Shown here piece by piece: positions 47,229 through 56,382 of a DNA stretch of 64,000 nucleotides (positions within the stretch are counted from its first letter, which is position 1; every line of letters begins with the position of its first letter). The notes beneath the pieces were generated by a model, which did no database searches, was not told the origin of the DNA, and worked only from the letters and a program-made list of their open reading frames with translations. The stretch is from Nitrospirota bacterium (GTDB taxonomy: Bacteria; Nitrospirota; Thermodesulfovibrionia; Thermodesulfovibrionales; Dissulfurispiraceae). The stretch spans positions 1-64,000 of the forward strand of contig JAJYXI010000062.1 in NCBI GenBank assembly GCA_021791055.1, read 5' to 3'. Both the position numbers and the translations under genes were made by a program.

Positions 47229-48500
47229 TTGAACACTACAAACCATACTCCCACCATCATCCTCGGCGATAGCCGCAACATGAGCAAGCTTAAAGATGAG
47301 AGCGTTCATCTTGTCATTACTTCGCCTCCATATTGGCAATTGAAGGACTACGGCAATGGCAGTCAGATAGGGTTTAATGACAGTTACGAGGACTATATAA
47401 ACAACCTTAATCTTGTCTGGAAGGAATGTTATAGAGTCCTGCACAATGGCTGCCGCCTGTGTATCAATATCGGAGACCAGTTTGCCCGTTCTGTCTATTA
47501 TGGTAGATATAAAATCATTCCCATAAGAGAAGAAATCATCAGATTTTGCGAGACAATAGGTTTTGATTACATGGGTGCGATTATCTGGCAGAAGGTTACG
47601 ACATGCAATACAACAGGCGGCGCAACAATTATGGGGTCTTTCCCTTATCCGAGAAACGGAATTATAAAGCTCGATTATGAGTTTATCCTGATTTTCAAAA
47701 AGCTTGGCGATCCGCCGAAAGTAAGCAGGGAGATAAAAGAAAAATCAAAGCTGACAACTGAAGAGTGGAACGAATATTTTTACGGACACTGGAATTTCCC
47801 CGGTGAAAGGCAGGATAAGCACCTTGCCATGTTCCCCGAAGAACTGCCTAAACGGTTGATAAAGATGTTCAGCTTTGTCGGCGATACGGTGCTTGACCCA
47901 TTTCTGGGCAGTGGAACAACCTGCCTTGCTGCAAAGAATTTGAATAGGAATTCTGTCGGTTACGAAATCAACAAGGATTTTTTGCCAGCAATCAAGGAAA
48001 AAATAAAAGGAGATATTGCCGTAACAGTGCAGGAAAAGAAGTGTATAGACCTCAAAAAAGAAATCAATAAACTGCCTTATGTCTTCAAAGACCCTGTTAA
48101 GTTCGATAAAAAGATCGACCCGAAAAAATTAAAATTCGGCTCAAAGATAGATAATTCAGGCGCTCATAGAGAAACCTACTATTCTGTTAAAGAAATAGTA
48201 AGCCCTGAAATGGTAGTTTTGGACAATGACCTGAAGGTCAGACTCATCGGCGTTAAAGAGAATAAGGCAATCAATGGAAAGGCGATCCAATTCTTGAAGG
48301 AAAAACTGAAAGGGCAAAAGGTGTTTCTGAAATTTGATGTCACAAAATATGACGATAAAGGCAATTTGCTGTGTTATCTTTATCTGAAGAATAAAACCTT
48401 TATCAATGCTCATCTGATTAAAAATCGATTGGCGGGAATTGACATCTCTATGGACTATAAATATAAAAACAGTTTTTTGAAATATAAGGGGAGAGTCTGA
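47229..48500 (+). CDS. DNA methyltransferase (TSPPYW; beta-class N4C/N6A) with C-terminal SNase-like domain
   Basis: TIILGDSRNMSKL, VITSPPYWQLKDYG, DTVLDPFLGSGTTCLAAKNLNRNSVGYEI; C-terminus resembles the thermonuclease fold. Confidence 0.88.
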   Translation: MNTTNHTPTIILGDSRNMSKLKDESVHLVITSPPYWQLKDYGNGSQIGFNDSYEDYINNLNLVWKECYRVLHNGCRLCINIGDQFARSVYYGRYKIIPIREEIIRFCETIGFDYMGAIIWQKVTTCNTTGGATIMGSFPYPRNGIIKLDYEFILIFKKLGDPPKVSREIKEKSKLTTEEWNEYFYGHWNFPGERQDKHLAMFPEELPKRLIKMFSFVGDTVLDPFLGSGTTCLAAKNLNRNSVGYEINKDFLPAIKEKIKGDIAVTVQEKKCIDLKKEINKLPYVFKDPVKFDKKIDPKKLKFGSKIDNSGAHRETYYSVKEIVSPEMVVLDNDLKVRLIGVKENKAINGKAIQFLKEKLKGQKVFLKFDVTKYDDKGNLLCYLYLKNKTFINAHLIKNRLAGIDISMDYKYKNSFLKYKGRV

Positions 48501-49132
48501 TGCCGAAAGAATGGATAATAAATCAGGCGAATATGAGATGGGGTCTTAACAAGAAAAACAGAGTAGGCGCTGTTTCCGAAGAGATAAGAAAATGCGCTCC
48601 TAAGAGCGTGGAAGAATGGAAAGACTATTATTTTCAGAATGTTTATCCTGAAGCTCATCTCGAAAACTTAGGAAGAACATTATATGTAAAAGTCTCAGAA
48701 GTATGCCGAGCAGAAATTGAAAGCGTAACCGAAGAAGATTGCATTGATTTTGTTAAAACTCTTGTTATCAGTAGGACTTATGACGGTTATCAATCGGAAA
48801 TTCAGACTATTTATGGACAATTACAGCAAGCATTGGGCGTTCCGATTGAACCCGCTCCCGACGAGTGGGATAGAGGCTATAACGTGGACTTTTTCATAAA
48901 GGTTAAGGATAAGTATATTGGACTCCAGATTAAGCCTGCCGGATATGCATATATCCCTCAGATCATCAATGAGTTTCAATTTCAAAAGAAGACTCATGAG
49001 AAGTTTACTGAAAAATATGGCGGCAAGGTTTTTTATATTATCTCAATAGCACAGGATAAGAAAAAGGTTATTTATAATTCCGAAGTTATTGAAGAAATAA
49101 GAAAAGAGATAGAAAGATTGAAAAATGCATAA
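48500..49132 (+). CDS. MjaI-family type II restriction endonuclease
   Basis: EWIINQANMRWGLNKKNRVGAVSEEIRKCAPKSVEEWKDYY; adjacent to DNA MTase. Confidence 0.75.
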   Translation: MPKEWIINQANMRWGLNKKNRVGAVSEEIRKCAPKSVEEWKDYYFQNVYPEAHLENLGRTLYVKVSEVCRAEIESVTEEDCIDFVKTLVISRTYDGYQSEIQTIYGQLQQALGVPIEPAPDEWDRGYNVDFFIKVKDKYIGLQIKPAGYAYIPQIINEFQFQKKTHEKFTEKYGGKVFYIISIAQDKKKVIYNSEVIEEIRKEIERLKNA

Positions 49133-49147
49133 GACAAAAATATCGGA

Positions 49148-49546
49148 ATGTTAACCCTCAGAGGCCATCATCTCATCTGTCTTCATTTCTTTTCAGGCGA
49201 GGGCTATGACGCCCGGTTTATTGAAAATCTCAGGGATGTCCTGAAAAGGGCGGAAGGTGAAGAGATAGATATTATCTCAACTGCTGATAATATCTGCACA
49301 AGATGTCCTTATCTTGAGGATTACAAATGCACATATGATGAAAAGGCTGATGAAGAGATAAGAGAGATGGACGAAACAGCCCTCAAGCTTCTCAATCTTA
49401 CAGCAGGGCAAAAGATAACATGGCAGGCTGTAAAAGGATATATTCCGGACATATTTCATGAGTGGCATGACAGATACTGCAATGAGTGCGACTGGAAGCA
49501 GGCCTGCGAGAAGAGCGATTTTTATCAGGAAATGGAAAGAAGATAA
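49148..49546 (+). CDS. DUF1284-like Cys-containing protein
   Basis: LRGHHLICLHFFSGEGY...CTRCPYLEDYKC...CNECDW. Confidence 0.75.
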   Translation: MLTLRGHHLICLHFFSGEGYDARFIENLRDVLKRAEGEEIDIISTADNICTRCPYLEDYKCTYDEKADEEIREMDETALKLLNLTAGQKITWQAVKGYIPDIFHEWHDRYCNECDWKQACEKSDFYQEMERR

Positions 49547-49576
49547 AATGCTCGAAAATATTTTAAAATATCCTTT

Positions 49577-49648
49577 ATGAAAGCTAAGAAGAATCTTATT
49601 GTTGTGGGTGACAGGGTTCTTGTAGAGATGGTGGAGGAGATTTCATGA
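49577..49648 (+). pseudogene. 23-aa GroES-like N-terminal remnant
   Basis: MKAKKNLIVVGDRVLVEMVEEIS*, resembling the start of a GroES-family protein; stop overlaps rmuC start. Confidence 0.45.
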
Positions 49649-51066
49649 CCGAAATAATATTTCTTATTATAGGATTAACATTAGGTGGAGTGGCTGTTTG
49701 GTTTGTTGCCAAATCACGCTTTCAAAAGACTTATTCAAGTCAGATAGTTGAGCTTGAGAGAAAGGCGAGCGGTGCGGATGCAAAAGTGGAGGAATTGAGA
49801 CAGCAGGTTCAGCAGAGGGAATCTGACATTAATCAGATCAGAAATGATCTTGATAATGAGAGGCAGCAAAGGATAGAGACCACAACCAGACTTGATGAGG
49901 CGCAGAAGAGGCTTGAGGATTCATACAAAAATCTCAATGAGCAGAAGGCGCTTATCGAAGTGATGAAGACCGAGCTGACAGATACATTCAAGGCACATGC
50001 ATCAGCAGCATTAAAGAGCAGTAATGAGGATTTCCTTAAGCTTGCATCGGAGCACCTTGGAAAGATACTTGCAGAGACAAAGGGCAAGTTGGGAGAGCAT
50101 AGAGAGGCGCTGGACGGAACCATAAAGCCGCTTCAGGATATGTTAAAGAGGTATGAGCAGCAGATAAAGGAGATAGAGGAGAGCAGGCATAAGAGTTTCG
50201 GCAGCCTCTCAGAGCAGTTGAGGTCATTATCGGTAATGCAGGAGCAATTGCAGAAGGAGACGAGCAATCTCGTTACTGTACTGAGAAGGCCGAAGGTGAG
50301 CGGCTCATGGGGTGAGATAGGTTTGAGGAGGGTTGCAGAGCTTGCAGGAATGACAGCCTATTGCGATTTCTATGAGCAGGAGTCTGTTTCCACAGATACA
50401 GGAAGATTGAGGCCTGATATGGTTGTGCGTCTCCCAAACGGCAGGGAGATAGTTGTCGATGCAAAGGCGCCTGTTGATGCTTATCTCAATGCAGTTTCTG
50501 CATCCTCTGAAGAGGAGAGGAAGAAGGCTATGAGCAATTACATAACTCAGGTCAGGAATCACATGAACACCCTGGGTTCAAAGGCATACTGGGATCAGTT
50601 TAAGCAGTCCCCTGAGATTGTTGTCATGTATCTCCCTGGAGAATCCTTTTTCAGCGCTGCATTGGAGCATGACCATAAATTGATAGAAGACGGAAGTGCT
50701 AAGAAGGTGATACTCTCAACGCCCACAACATTTATAGCCCTTTTAAAGGCGATAGCATATGGATGGCAGCAGGAGCAGGTTGCAAAGAGTGCGCAGGAGA
50801 TAAGTAATCTTGGCAAGGAATTATACGAGAGATTTTCCATTGTGCTGGAGCATTTCTCAAAGACAGGGCTTGCAATCAGGAAGGCTGTTGAATCTTATAA
50901 TGAAGGGGTGCGCTCTATGGAGTCGAGGCTTATCCCGTCTGTCAGGAAGTTCAAGGAGCTTGGTGTTTCGAGTCCAAAGGAGATAACATCTCCTGTTGAA
51001 ATCAGCCAGACAGCAAAGGGCATGGAGCATCTTGCACTGGAATTTGGCGATGATGAAAGCAGATAA
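49645..51066 (+). CDS. rmuC: DNA recombination protein RmuC
   Basis: N-terminal TM, coiled coil, GSWGEIGLRRVAELAGM, VDAKAPVDAYL. Confidence 0.95.
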   Translation: MTEIIFLIIGLTLGGVAVWFVAKSRFQKTYSSQIVELERKASGADAKVEELRQQVQQRESDINQIRNDLDNERQQRIETTTRLDEAQKRLEDSYKNLNEQKALIEVMKTELTDTFKAHASAALKSSNEDFLKLASEHLGKILAETKGKLGEHREALDGTIKPLQDMLKRYEQQIKEIEESRHKSFGSLSEQLRSLSVMQEQLQKETSNLVTVLRRPKVSGSWGEIGLRRVAELAGMTAYCDFYEQESVSTDTGRLRPDMVVRLPNGREIVVDAKAPVDAYLNAVSASSEEERKKAMSNYITQVRNHMNTLGSKAYWDQFKQSPEIVVMYLPGESFFSAALEHDHKLIEDGSAKKVILSTPTTFIALLKAIAYGWQQEQVAKSAQEISNLGKELYERFSIVLEHFSKTGLAIRKAVESYNEGVRSMESRLIPSVRKFKELGVSSPKEITSPVEISQTAKGMEHLALEFGDDESR

Positions 51067-51111
51067 ATGACATGGCAAATATGCCTCAAAGCCTTTCCAA
51101 TGCCATGCCAT
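51067..51111. repeat. Short palindrome related to the family 1 element arm
   Basis: ATGACATGGCA...TGCCATGCCAT arms; contains TATGCCTCAAAGCCTTT (16/17 match to copy A arm). Confidence 0.6.
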
Positions 51112-51133
51112 AAATTCATAGTAGGAGGTTTCT

Positions 51134-51811
51134 GTGATTGAGGATCTAAGGAAGTCAGAGACATGGAGGGTGTTCAGGATACAGTCAGAGCTAGTGGAGG
51201 GCTTTGAGAACCTTTTCGAGCTTGGCCCTGCAGTTACCATATTTGGCAGCTCCAGGCTTGGCGAGGATTCATTCTATTATTATCAGGCTGTTAAAGTTGC
51301 TAAGATGCTCTCGGAGGCGGGTTTTTCTGTTATTACAGGCGGTGGCCCTGGGGTAATGGAGGCTGCGAATAAAGGGGCAAAGATGGGCAAGAGCAGATCT
51401 GTTGGTCTTAATATTCATCTTCCCCACGAACAGGTCCCTAATGAGTATCAGGACCTGACCATCTCCTTCAGATATTTCTTTGTGAGAAAACTGATGTTTA
51501 TAAAATACGCCATGGCATTTGTTATATTCCCCGGAGGGTTCGGCACTATGGACGAACTGTTCGAGGCGCTCACCCTTGTGCAGACAGGCAAGATAGAATC
51601 TTTTCCCATAATCCTTTTCGGAAGGGAATACTGGCAGGGGCTTATTGATTGGATGAAGAGCACACTTGTTTCAAACGGCACCATAGGCCGTGAGGATTTT
51701 GCCCTTTTTCATATCGTGGATGAGCCGCATGAGGTCTGTGAACTGTTAAAGGAGCATTACAGGGTCTTCGGCGGGCCTGTACCTATCGGCGAGTGCCAGA
51801 ATAGCAAATAA
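51134..51811 (+). CDS. LOG/TIGR00730-type family protein
   Basis: ITGGGPGVMEAANKGA; FPGGFGTMDELFEALTLVQTGK. Confidence 0.92.
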   Translation: MIEDLRKSETWRVFRIQSELVEGFENLFELGPAVTIFGSSRLGEDSFYYYQAVKVAKMLSEAGFSVITGGGPGVMEAANKGAKMGKSRSVGLNIHLPHEQVPNEYQDLTISFRYFFVRKLMFIKYAMAFVIFPGGFGTMDELFEALTLVQTGKIESFPIILFGREYWQGLIDWMKSTLVSNGTIGREDFALFHIVDEPHEVCELLKEHYRVFGGPVPIGECQNSK

Positions 51812-51853
51812 AATAAAGCAAATAAAATGGAGTAATGGAGTGTTGGAGTAATG

Positions 51854-52864
51854 TTATAATGAACTTGCAACTTTCTTGATTTCTTCCAGTTTATTGATGG
51901 CCTTTTTTGAATCAATAGTCTCTTCTGCCATCTCTTTTGCTGTCTTGAAGTCTGTTGCAAACCCTGCCACTACAATGGCTGCTGCTGAGTTCATTACCAC
52001 AACATCCCGCTTTGGCCCGGCTTCTCCATTGAGAATAGAGATTGTTATTTCTGCATTCATGTTTTTGTTCCCTCCTGCCAAATCCTTGCAGTCAGCCCTT
52101 TTAAATCCAAAATCCTCCGGTGTTATATAGGATGTTTCCACTTTGCCGTTTCTGTATCTCGAAACCCTTGTGCCGTCGCATATTGTTATCTCATCAAGTC
52201 CGTCCTCGCCATGAACAACCATTGCATCAACAGCACCAAGATTTCCGAGCACCGATGCGAGGGGCTCGGTCAACCTGTCCGCAAATACCCCTAATATCTG
52301 GCGCTTTGCATTTGCAGGATTCGTAAGTGGGCCGAGGATATTGAATATCGTCCTTATGCCTATTTCCCTGCGCGGGCCGATGGCGAACTTCATTGCCGGA
52401 TGGAATAATGGTGCAAAGAGAAAACCGAAGTTTGTCTCAAAAAGGCATTTTTCAACCTTTTCAGGGGGCAGTTCTATATTTACACCGAGGGCCTCAAGCA
52501 CATCGGCGCTCCCTGACTGGCTCGATACAGAGCGGTTCCCGTGCTTTGCAACAGGAACGCCTGATGCAGCAACAACAATGGCAGTGGTTGTCGAGATATT
52601 AAATGTTCCAGACATGTCTCCGCCTGTGCCGCATGTGTCGATAACACCTTCAGGGGCATTGATCTTAGTTGCCTTCTCCCTCATTATCCTTGCAGCGGCT
52701 GTTATCTCTTCTATTGTTTCGCCCTTTATTCTTAAGGCTGTTAGGAATGCGCCTATCTGTGCGTCTGTTGCCCTTCCTTCCATTATCTCTGTCATGCACT
52801 CTGCCATCTCTGATTCAGAAAGGCTTATGTTCTGGATTATGATGCTTATGGCTTCCTTTATCAT
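51854..52864 (-). CDS. trpD: Anthranilate phosphoribosyltransferase
   Basis: DTCGTGGDMSGTFNISTTTAIVVAASGVPVAKHGNRSVSSQSGSADVLEALG. Confidence 0.97.
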   Translation of the reverse strand: MIKEAISIIIQNISLSESEMAECMTEIMEGRATDAQIGAFLTALRIKGETIEEITAAARIMREKATKINAPEGVIDTCGTGGDMSGTFNISTTTAIVVAASGVPVAKHGNRSVSSQSGSADVLEALGVNIELPPEKVEKCLFETNFGFLFAPLFHPAMKFAIGPRREIGIRTIFNILGPLTNPANAKRQILGVFADRLTEPLASVLGNLGAVDAMVVHGEDGLDEITICDGTRVSRYRNGKVETSYITPEDFGFKRADCKDLAGGNKNMNAEITISILNGEAGPKRDVVVMNSAAAIVVAGFATDFKTAKEMAEETIDSKKAINKLEEIKKVASSL

Positions 52865-53464
52865 CTATCTTTCCCCTCTACGAGCCATCGGCAGTTTTAT
52901 GAAATTCCTCAAAAGGTCTTTGCCCACAGTGGTGAGTATGGATTCGGGATGGAACTGTACGCCCTCTATTATGAACTCCTTGTGCCTTACCCCCATTATT
53001 ATCCCATTGTCTCTGTTTCCATCGCTCCATGCAGTTATTTCAAGGCAGTCCGGGATGGTCTCCCGCTTGATTACGAGCGAATGGTATCTTGTCGCTTCGA
53101 ACGGATTGGGAAGTCCTTCAAATATTGTCTTGCCATCATGATATACGAGTGATGTCTTTCCGTGCATCAGATTTGGCGCCCTGACAATCTCTCCGCCAAA
53201 GGCAGCGCCGATGGACTGATGCCCGAGGCATACGCCCAAAATTGGGATTTTGCCTGCGAAGTGTTTTATAACATCAATGGATATTCCTGCCTCTTTTGGC
53301 GTGCATGGTCCTGGAGATATGACAATCCTTTCTGGCTTCATTTTTTCTATGTCTTCAATGGTTATCTTATCGTTTCTGTATACCAGGACATCCTCACCCA
53401 GCTCTCCAAGATACTGGACGAGGTTGTATGTGAAAGAGTCGTAGTTGTCTATCATCAAAAGCAT
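52865..53464 (-). CDS. trpG: Anthranilate synthase component II (glutamine amidotransferase)
   Basis: [30 protein letters not shown]; start at MLLMIDNYD after gggagg RBS. Confidence 0.95.
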   Translation of the reverse strand: MLLMIDNYDSFTYNLVQYLGELGEDVLVYRNDKITIEDIEKMKPERIVISPGPCTPKEAGISIDVIKHFAGKIPILGVCLGHQSIGAAFGGEIVRAPNLMHGKTSLVYHDGKTIFEGLPNPFEATRYHSLVIKRETIPDCLEITAWSDGNRDNGIIMGVRHKEFIIEGVQFHPESILTTVGKDLLRNFIKLPMARRGER

Positions 53465-53474
53465 ATTGCCTCCC

Positions 53475-54995
53475 TTAATTCTTTTCAGGGGGTTTTCGCA
53501 AGGAGAATGGAATCCCACTTGCGTGCTCCACTGCCTTCATCATTGCCATTGCCTTGTTTAGTGTCTCCATGTATTCGTTCTCAGGCACAGAATCGGCAAC
53601 TATGCCGGCTCCTGCCTGAACATATACCTTGCCGTCTTTTATAATAAGCGTCCTTATTGTGATGCATGTATCCATATTGCCTGAATATCCGAAATATCCC
53701 ACTGCCCCTGCATATGCCCCTCTCTTTGTGGGTTCCAGTTCTTCTATGATCTCCATTGCCCTGACCTTCGGCGCTCCTGACACAGTGCCGGCAGGGAAAC
53801 ATGCCCTGAATACATCAAAGGCATCGAGACCCTTCTTGAGCCTGCCTTCCACATTCGAAACTATGTGCATCACGTGGCTGTAACGCTCTACCGTCATCAG
53901 CTCTGTAACCTTTACAGAGCCTATCTCTGCGACCCTTCCCACATCATTCCTGCCGAGGTCAACGAGCATTATATGCTCTGCTATTTCCTTCGGGTCTTTC
54001 TTCAAATCCTCCTCAAGGGCTTTATCCTCTTCTTCGGTCTCTCCTCTTTTTCTTGTACCTGCAATTGGCCTCAGTGTTAGCTTATCGCCTTCAAGCCTCA
54101 CAAGGATTTCTGGAGAAGAGCCGACGATCTGTGACTCTCCTATATCGAGGTAATACATATACGGCGATGGATTTATTATCCTTAGGGTGCGGTAAATGTC
54201 AAATGGTGAAGTGCTTGTTTTCCTCTCAAATCTTTGAGATAAGACCACCTGCACTATATCACCTGACATTACATACTCTTTTGCCTTTTCAACGGCATTC
54301 AGAAAATTATCCTTTGAGAAGTTAGACGAAAATCCCGTAGAAGATGTGGGCGTTTCAAATTTGGAGGTTGGAAGAAAGACTTCTGACTTCTGACTCCTGA
54401 CTTCTGACTTCAGTTCATCTATGATTTTATCTATCCGCTCCTCTGCACTGTCATATGCCTCTTTAATATCCATTCCTTCTGTGTGTGTGTTGCATACAAC
54501 CTTTATTGTTTGTTTGAGATTGTCGAATATAAGGACTGTGTCAGCAAGCATAAGAAATATGTCAGGCATATCAATGGATGGCTTTTGGATGTCCGGCACT
54601 CTCTCGAAGAACTTCACAACATCGTATCCTATATAACCTACAAGCCCGCCTGAAAACCTTGGTAATCCTTTCACATTCACAGGTTTGAACTTCGACAGAA
54701 CATCCTTTATAACAATTAAAGGGTCATCGGTCTTTATATGAGAGACAGTGCTGCCGTTTCTTATCTCGGTTTTCTTGCCCATGCATGTTATTGTCATCGA
54801 CGGTTCTATGCCGATAAATGAGTATCTCGCCCATTTTTCGCCGCCGACAACGCTTTCTAAGAGAAATGACGGCCTTTTGTTCAGCTTGAGAAAGGCGCTT
54901 ACAGGAGTCTCGACATCTCCGAGTATCTCTTTATAAACAGGAATCAGATTGCCCTGTTTGGATAACTCTTTAAATTCATTAAGGTCCAAATTCAT
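53475..54995 (-). CDS. trpE: Anthranilate synthase component I
   Basis: [52 protein letters not shown]. Confidence 0.97.
   Translation of the reverse strand: MNLDLNEFKELSKQGNLIPVYKEILGDVETPVSAFLKLNKRPSFLLESVVGGEKWARYSFIGIEPSMTITCMGKKTEIRNGSTVSHIKTDDPLIVIKDVLSKFKPVNVKGLPRFSGGLVGYIGYDVVKFFERVPDIQKPSIDMPDIFLMLADTVLIFDNLKQTIKVVCNTHTEGMDIKEAYDSAEERIDKIIDELKSEVRSQKSEVFLPTSKFETPTSSTGFSSNFSKDNFLNAVEKAKEYVMSGDIVQVVLSQRFERKTSTSPFDIYRTLRIINPSPYMYYLDIGESQIVGSSPEILVRLEGDKLTLRPIAGTRKRGETEEEDKALEEDLKKDPKEIAEHIMLVDLGRNDVGRVAEIGSVKVTELMTVERYSHVMHIVSNVEGRLKKGLDAFDVFRACFPAGTVSGAPKVRAMEIIEELEPTKRGAYAGAVGYFGYSGNMDTCITIRTLIIKDGKVYVQAGAGIVADSVPENEYMETLNKAMAMMKAVEHASGIPFSLRKPPEKN
54378..54412 (+). repeat. Intragenic heptamer repeat in trpE
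   Basis: GACTTCT GACTTCT GACTCCT GACTTCT GACTTCA (gene on minus strand; [11 protein letters not shown]). Confidence 0.9.
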
Positions 54996-55079
54996 TTTTT
55001 TATTTTAATGGATTCGTCTGTTTTTAGCAATTGACATAGTTTACACGATTATGATAAGTTTTCCTGTTATCAATTAATT

Positions 55080-55155
55080 GCGGGTGTAGCTCAGTTGGTA
55101 GAGCACAACCTTGCCAAGGTTGGGGTCGCGGGTTCGAATCCCGTCGCCCGCTCCA
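55080..55155 (+). tRNA. tRNA-Gly (anticodon GCC)
   Basis: gcgggtgtagctcagttggtagagcacaaccttgccaaggttggggtcgcgggttcgaatcccgtcgcccgctcca. Confidence 0.97.
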
Positions 55156-55165
55156 TTCTCCCCCT

Positions 55166-55241
55166 GGCGGCGTACCCAAGTGGCTAAGGGAGAGGTCTGC
55201 AAAACCTCGATGCAGCGGTTCGAATCCGCTCGCCGCCTCCA
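55166..55241 (+). tRNA. tRNA-Cys (anticodon GCA)
   Basis: ggcggcgtacccaagtggctaagggagaggtctgcaaaacctcgatgcagcggttcgaatccgctcgccgcctcca. Confidence 0.96.
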
Positions 55242-55315
55242 AAATTACAGGTTGACTTTTTACAGGCGAATGTGTCATTCTAACCCTTGAAGTTTTAGAA
55301 GTTTTTGTAATTGAT

Positions 55316-55354
55316 GAGGCCACAAAGACTTTTAGCTTTGTGGCCTCTTTTTTT
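55316..55354 (+). terminator. Rho-independent terminator after tRNA pair
   Basis: gaggccacaaag-acttttag-ctttgtggcctc followed by T7. Confidence 0.9.
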
Positions 55355-55402
55355 GTTTAGGCTTTTTTCTGAAACTTTAGTTCATAAGAAGGAGGCAGTA
55401 AG

Positions 55403-55603
55403 ATGGCTAATGGAACAGTGAAGTGGTTCAACGAATCCAAGGGCTTTGGCTTTATCACAGCCGAAGATGGCAGTGATGTGTTTGTCCACTATTCTTCCAT
55501 CCAGAGCAATGGATTCAAATCCCTTGCTGAGGGTGAGTCAGTCAGCTTTGATATTGAGAAGGGTCCGAAAGGTCCTAAGGCAATCAATGTAGTAAAGCTA
55601 TAA
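55403..55603 (+). CDS. Cold-shock protein (CspA family)
   Basis: [31 protein letters not shown]. Confidence 0.97.
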   Translation: MANGTVKWFNESKGFGFITAEDGSDVFVHYSSIQSNGFKSLAEGESVSFDIEKGPKGPKAINVVKL

Positions 55604-55614
55604 TTGACCGAGAG

Positions 55615-55651
55615 AACAGGCCATCTGCTGTAGCAGATGGCCTGTTTTTTT
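55615..55651 (+). terminator. Rho-independent terminator of csp gene
   Basis: acaggccatctgctgtagcagatggcctgttttttt. Confidence 0.92.
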
Positions 55652-56367
55652 TAATACCTCATTATTTCGAGATAATCCCTGAAATCACTCTCTTCATCTC
55701 CCTTTGAAGTAAGGAGCTTTTGTTTAATATCCTCTATGAATTTTTTCTTATCCCCTTTATATGCGGTGTCTATTTCTATCGCCCTCGCAATTATTGCTGC
55801 GGCATCCCCATACCTGCTTTCCCTGTTGTATGCAAGCGCCAACCCATAATACGGCAATGGAAATAGAGGCACCCTTTTAATAGCATCCTTAAAAGCGTTT
55901 ATTGCCGGTTCGTACTGCCCAACTCTGTAATAGGCCATCCCGAGATTATAAAAGGCCATTTCAGGAGTCTGGTACAGAGGATTTAACAATGCCTTTTTAA
56001 AGGCTTCTATGGACTCGGTCCATTGCCCTCTTCTCGAATATGTTACTCCAAGGTGGTTGTAAGCTTCAGAAAATTCAGAATCGATGGACACCGCCCTTAA
56101 AAAGAGGTCTTTTGCCTTTTCGAATTCTTCCAGATGGAGATAAACAAGACCAAGGCTGTTAAGGATCTCTTTGTTGTCAGGGGAAATCTGATATGCCTTT
56201 TGAAGTTCAACAAATGCTGCCTGAATATTTCCTTCATTCAGGTGTGAAATGCCCATTGTATAATGAAAATCAGCTTCCTTCTGATGTTCGACAGGAGCTG
56301 TAACGCAACCACTCAGAAAGACAAGTAAGAAGTAAGAAGTAAGAAGTAAGAAGTTTTTATTCATCAT
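55651..56367 (-). CDS. TPR lipoprotein (PilF/PilW-like)
   Basis: Signal peptide with LSGC lipobox, multiple TPRs. Confidence 0.82.
   Translation of the reverse strand: MMNKNFLLLTSYFLLVFLSGCVTAPVEHQKEADFHYTMGISHLNEGNIQAAFVELQKAYQISPDNKEILNSLGLVYLHLEEFEKAKDLFLRAVSIDSEFSEAYNHLGVTYSRRGQWTESIEAFKKALLNPLYQTPEMAFYNLGMAYYRVGQYEPAINAFKDAIKRVPLFPLPYYGLALAYNRESRYGDAAAIIARAIEIDTAYKGDKKKFIEDIKQKLLTSKGDEESDFRDYLEIMRY
56323..56354 (+). repeat. Heptamer repeat (AAGTAAG)4 encoding a signal-peptide core
   Basis: AAGTAAG x4 + AAGT; on the coding (minus) strand gives NFLLLTSYFLLVFLSGC. Confidence 0.93.
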
Positions 56368-56382
56368 GGTTTTCAGTTTAAA

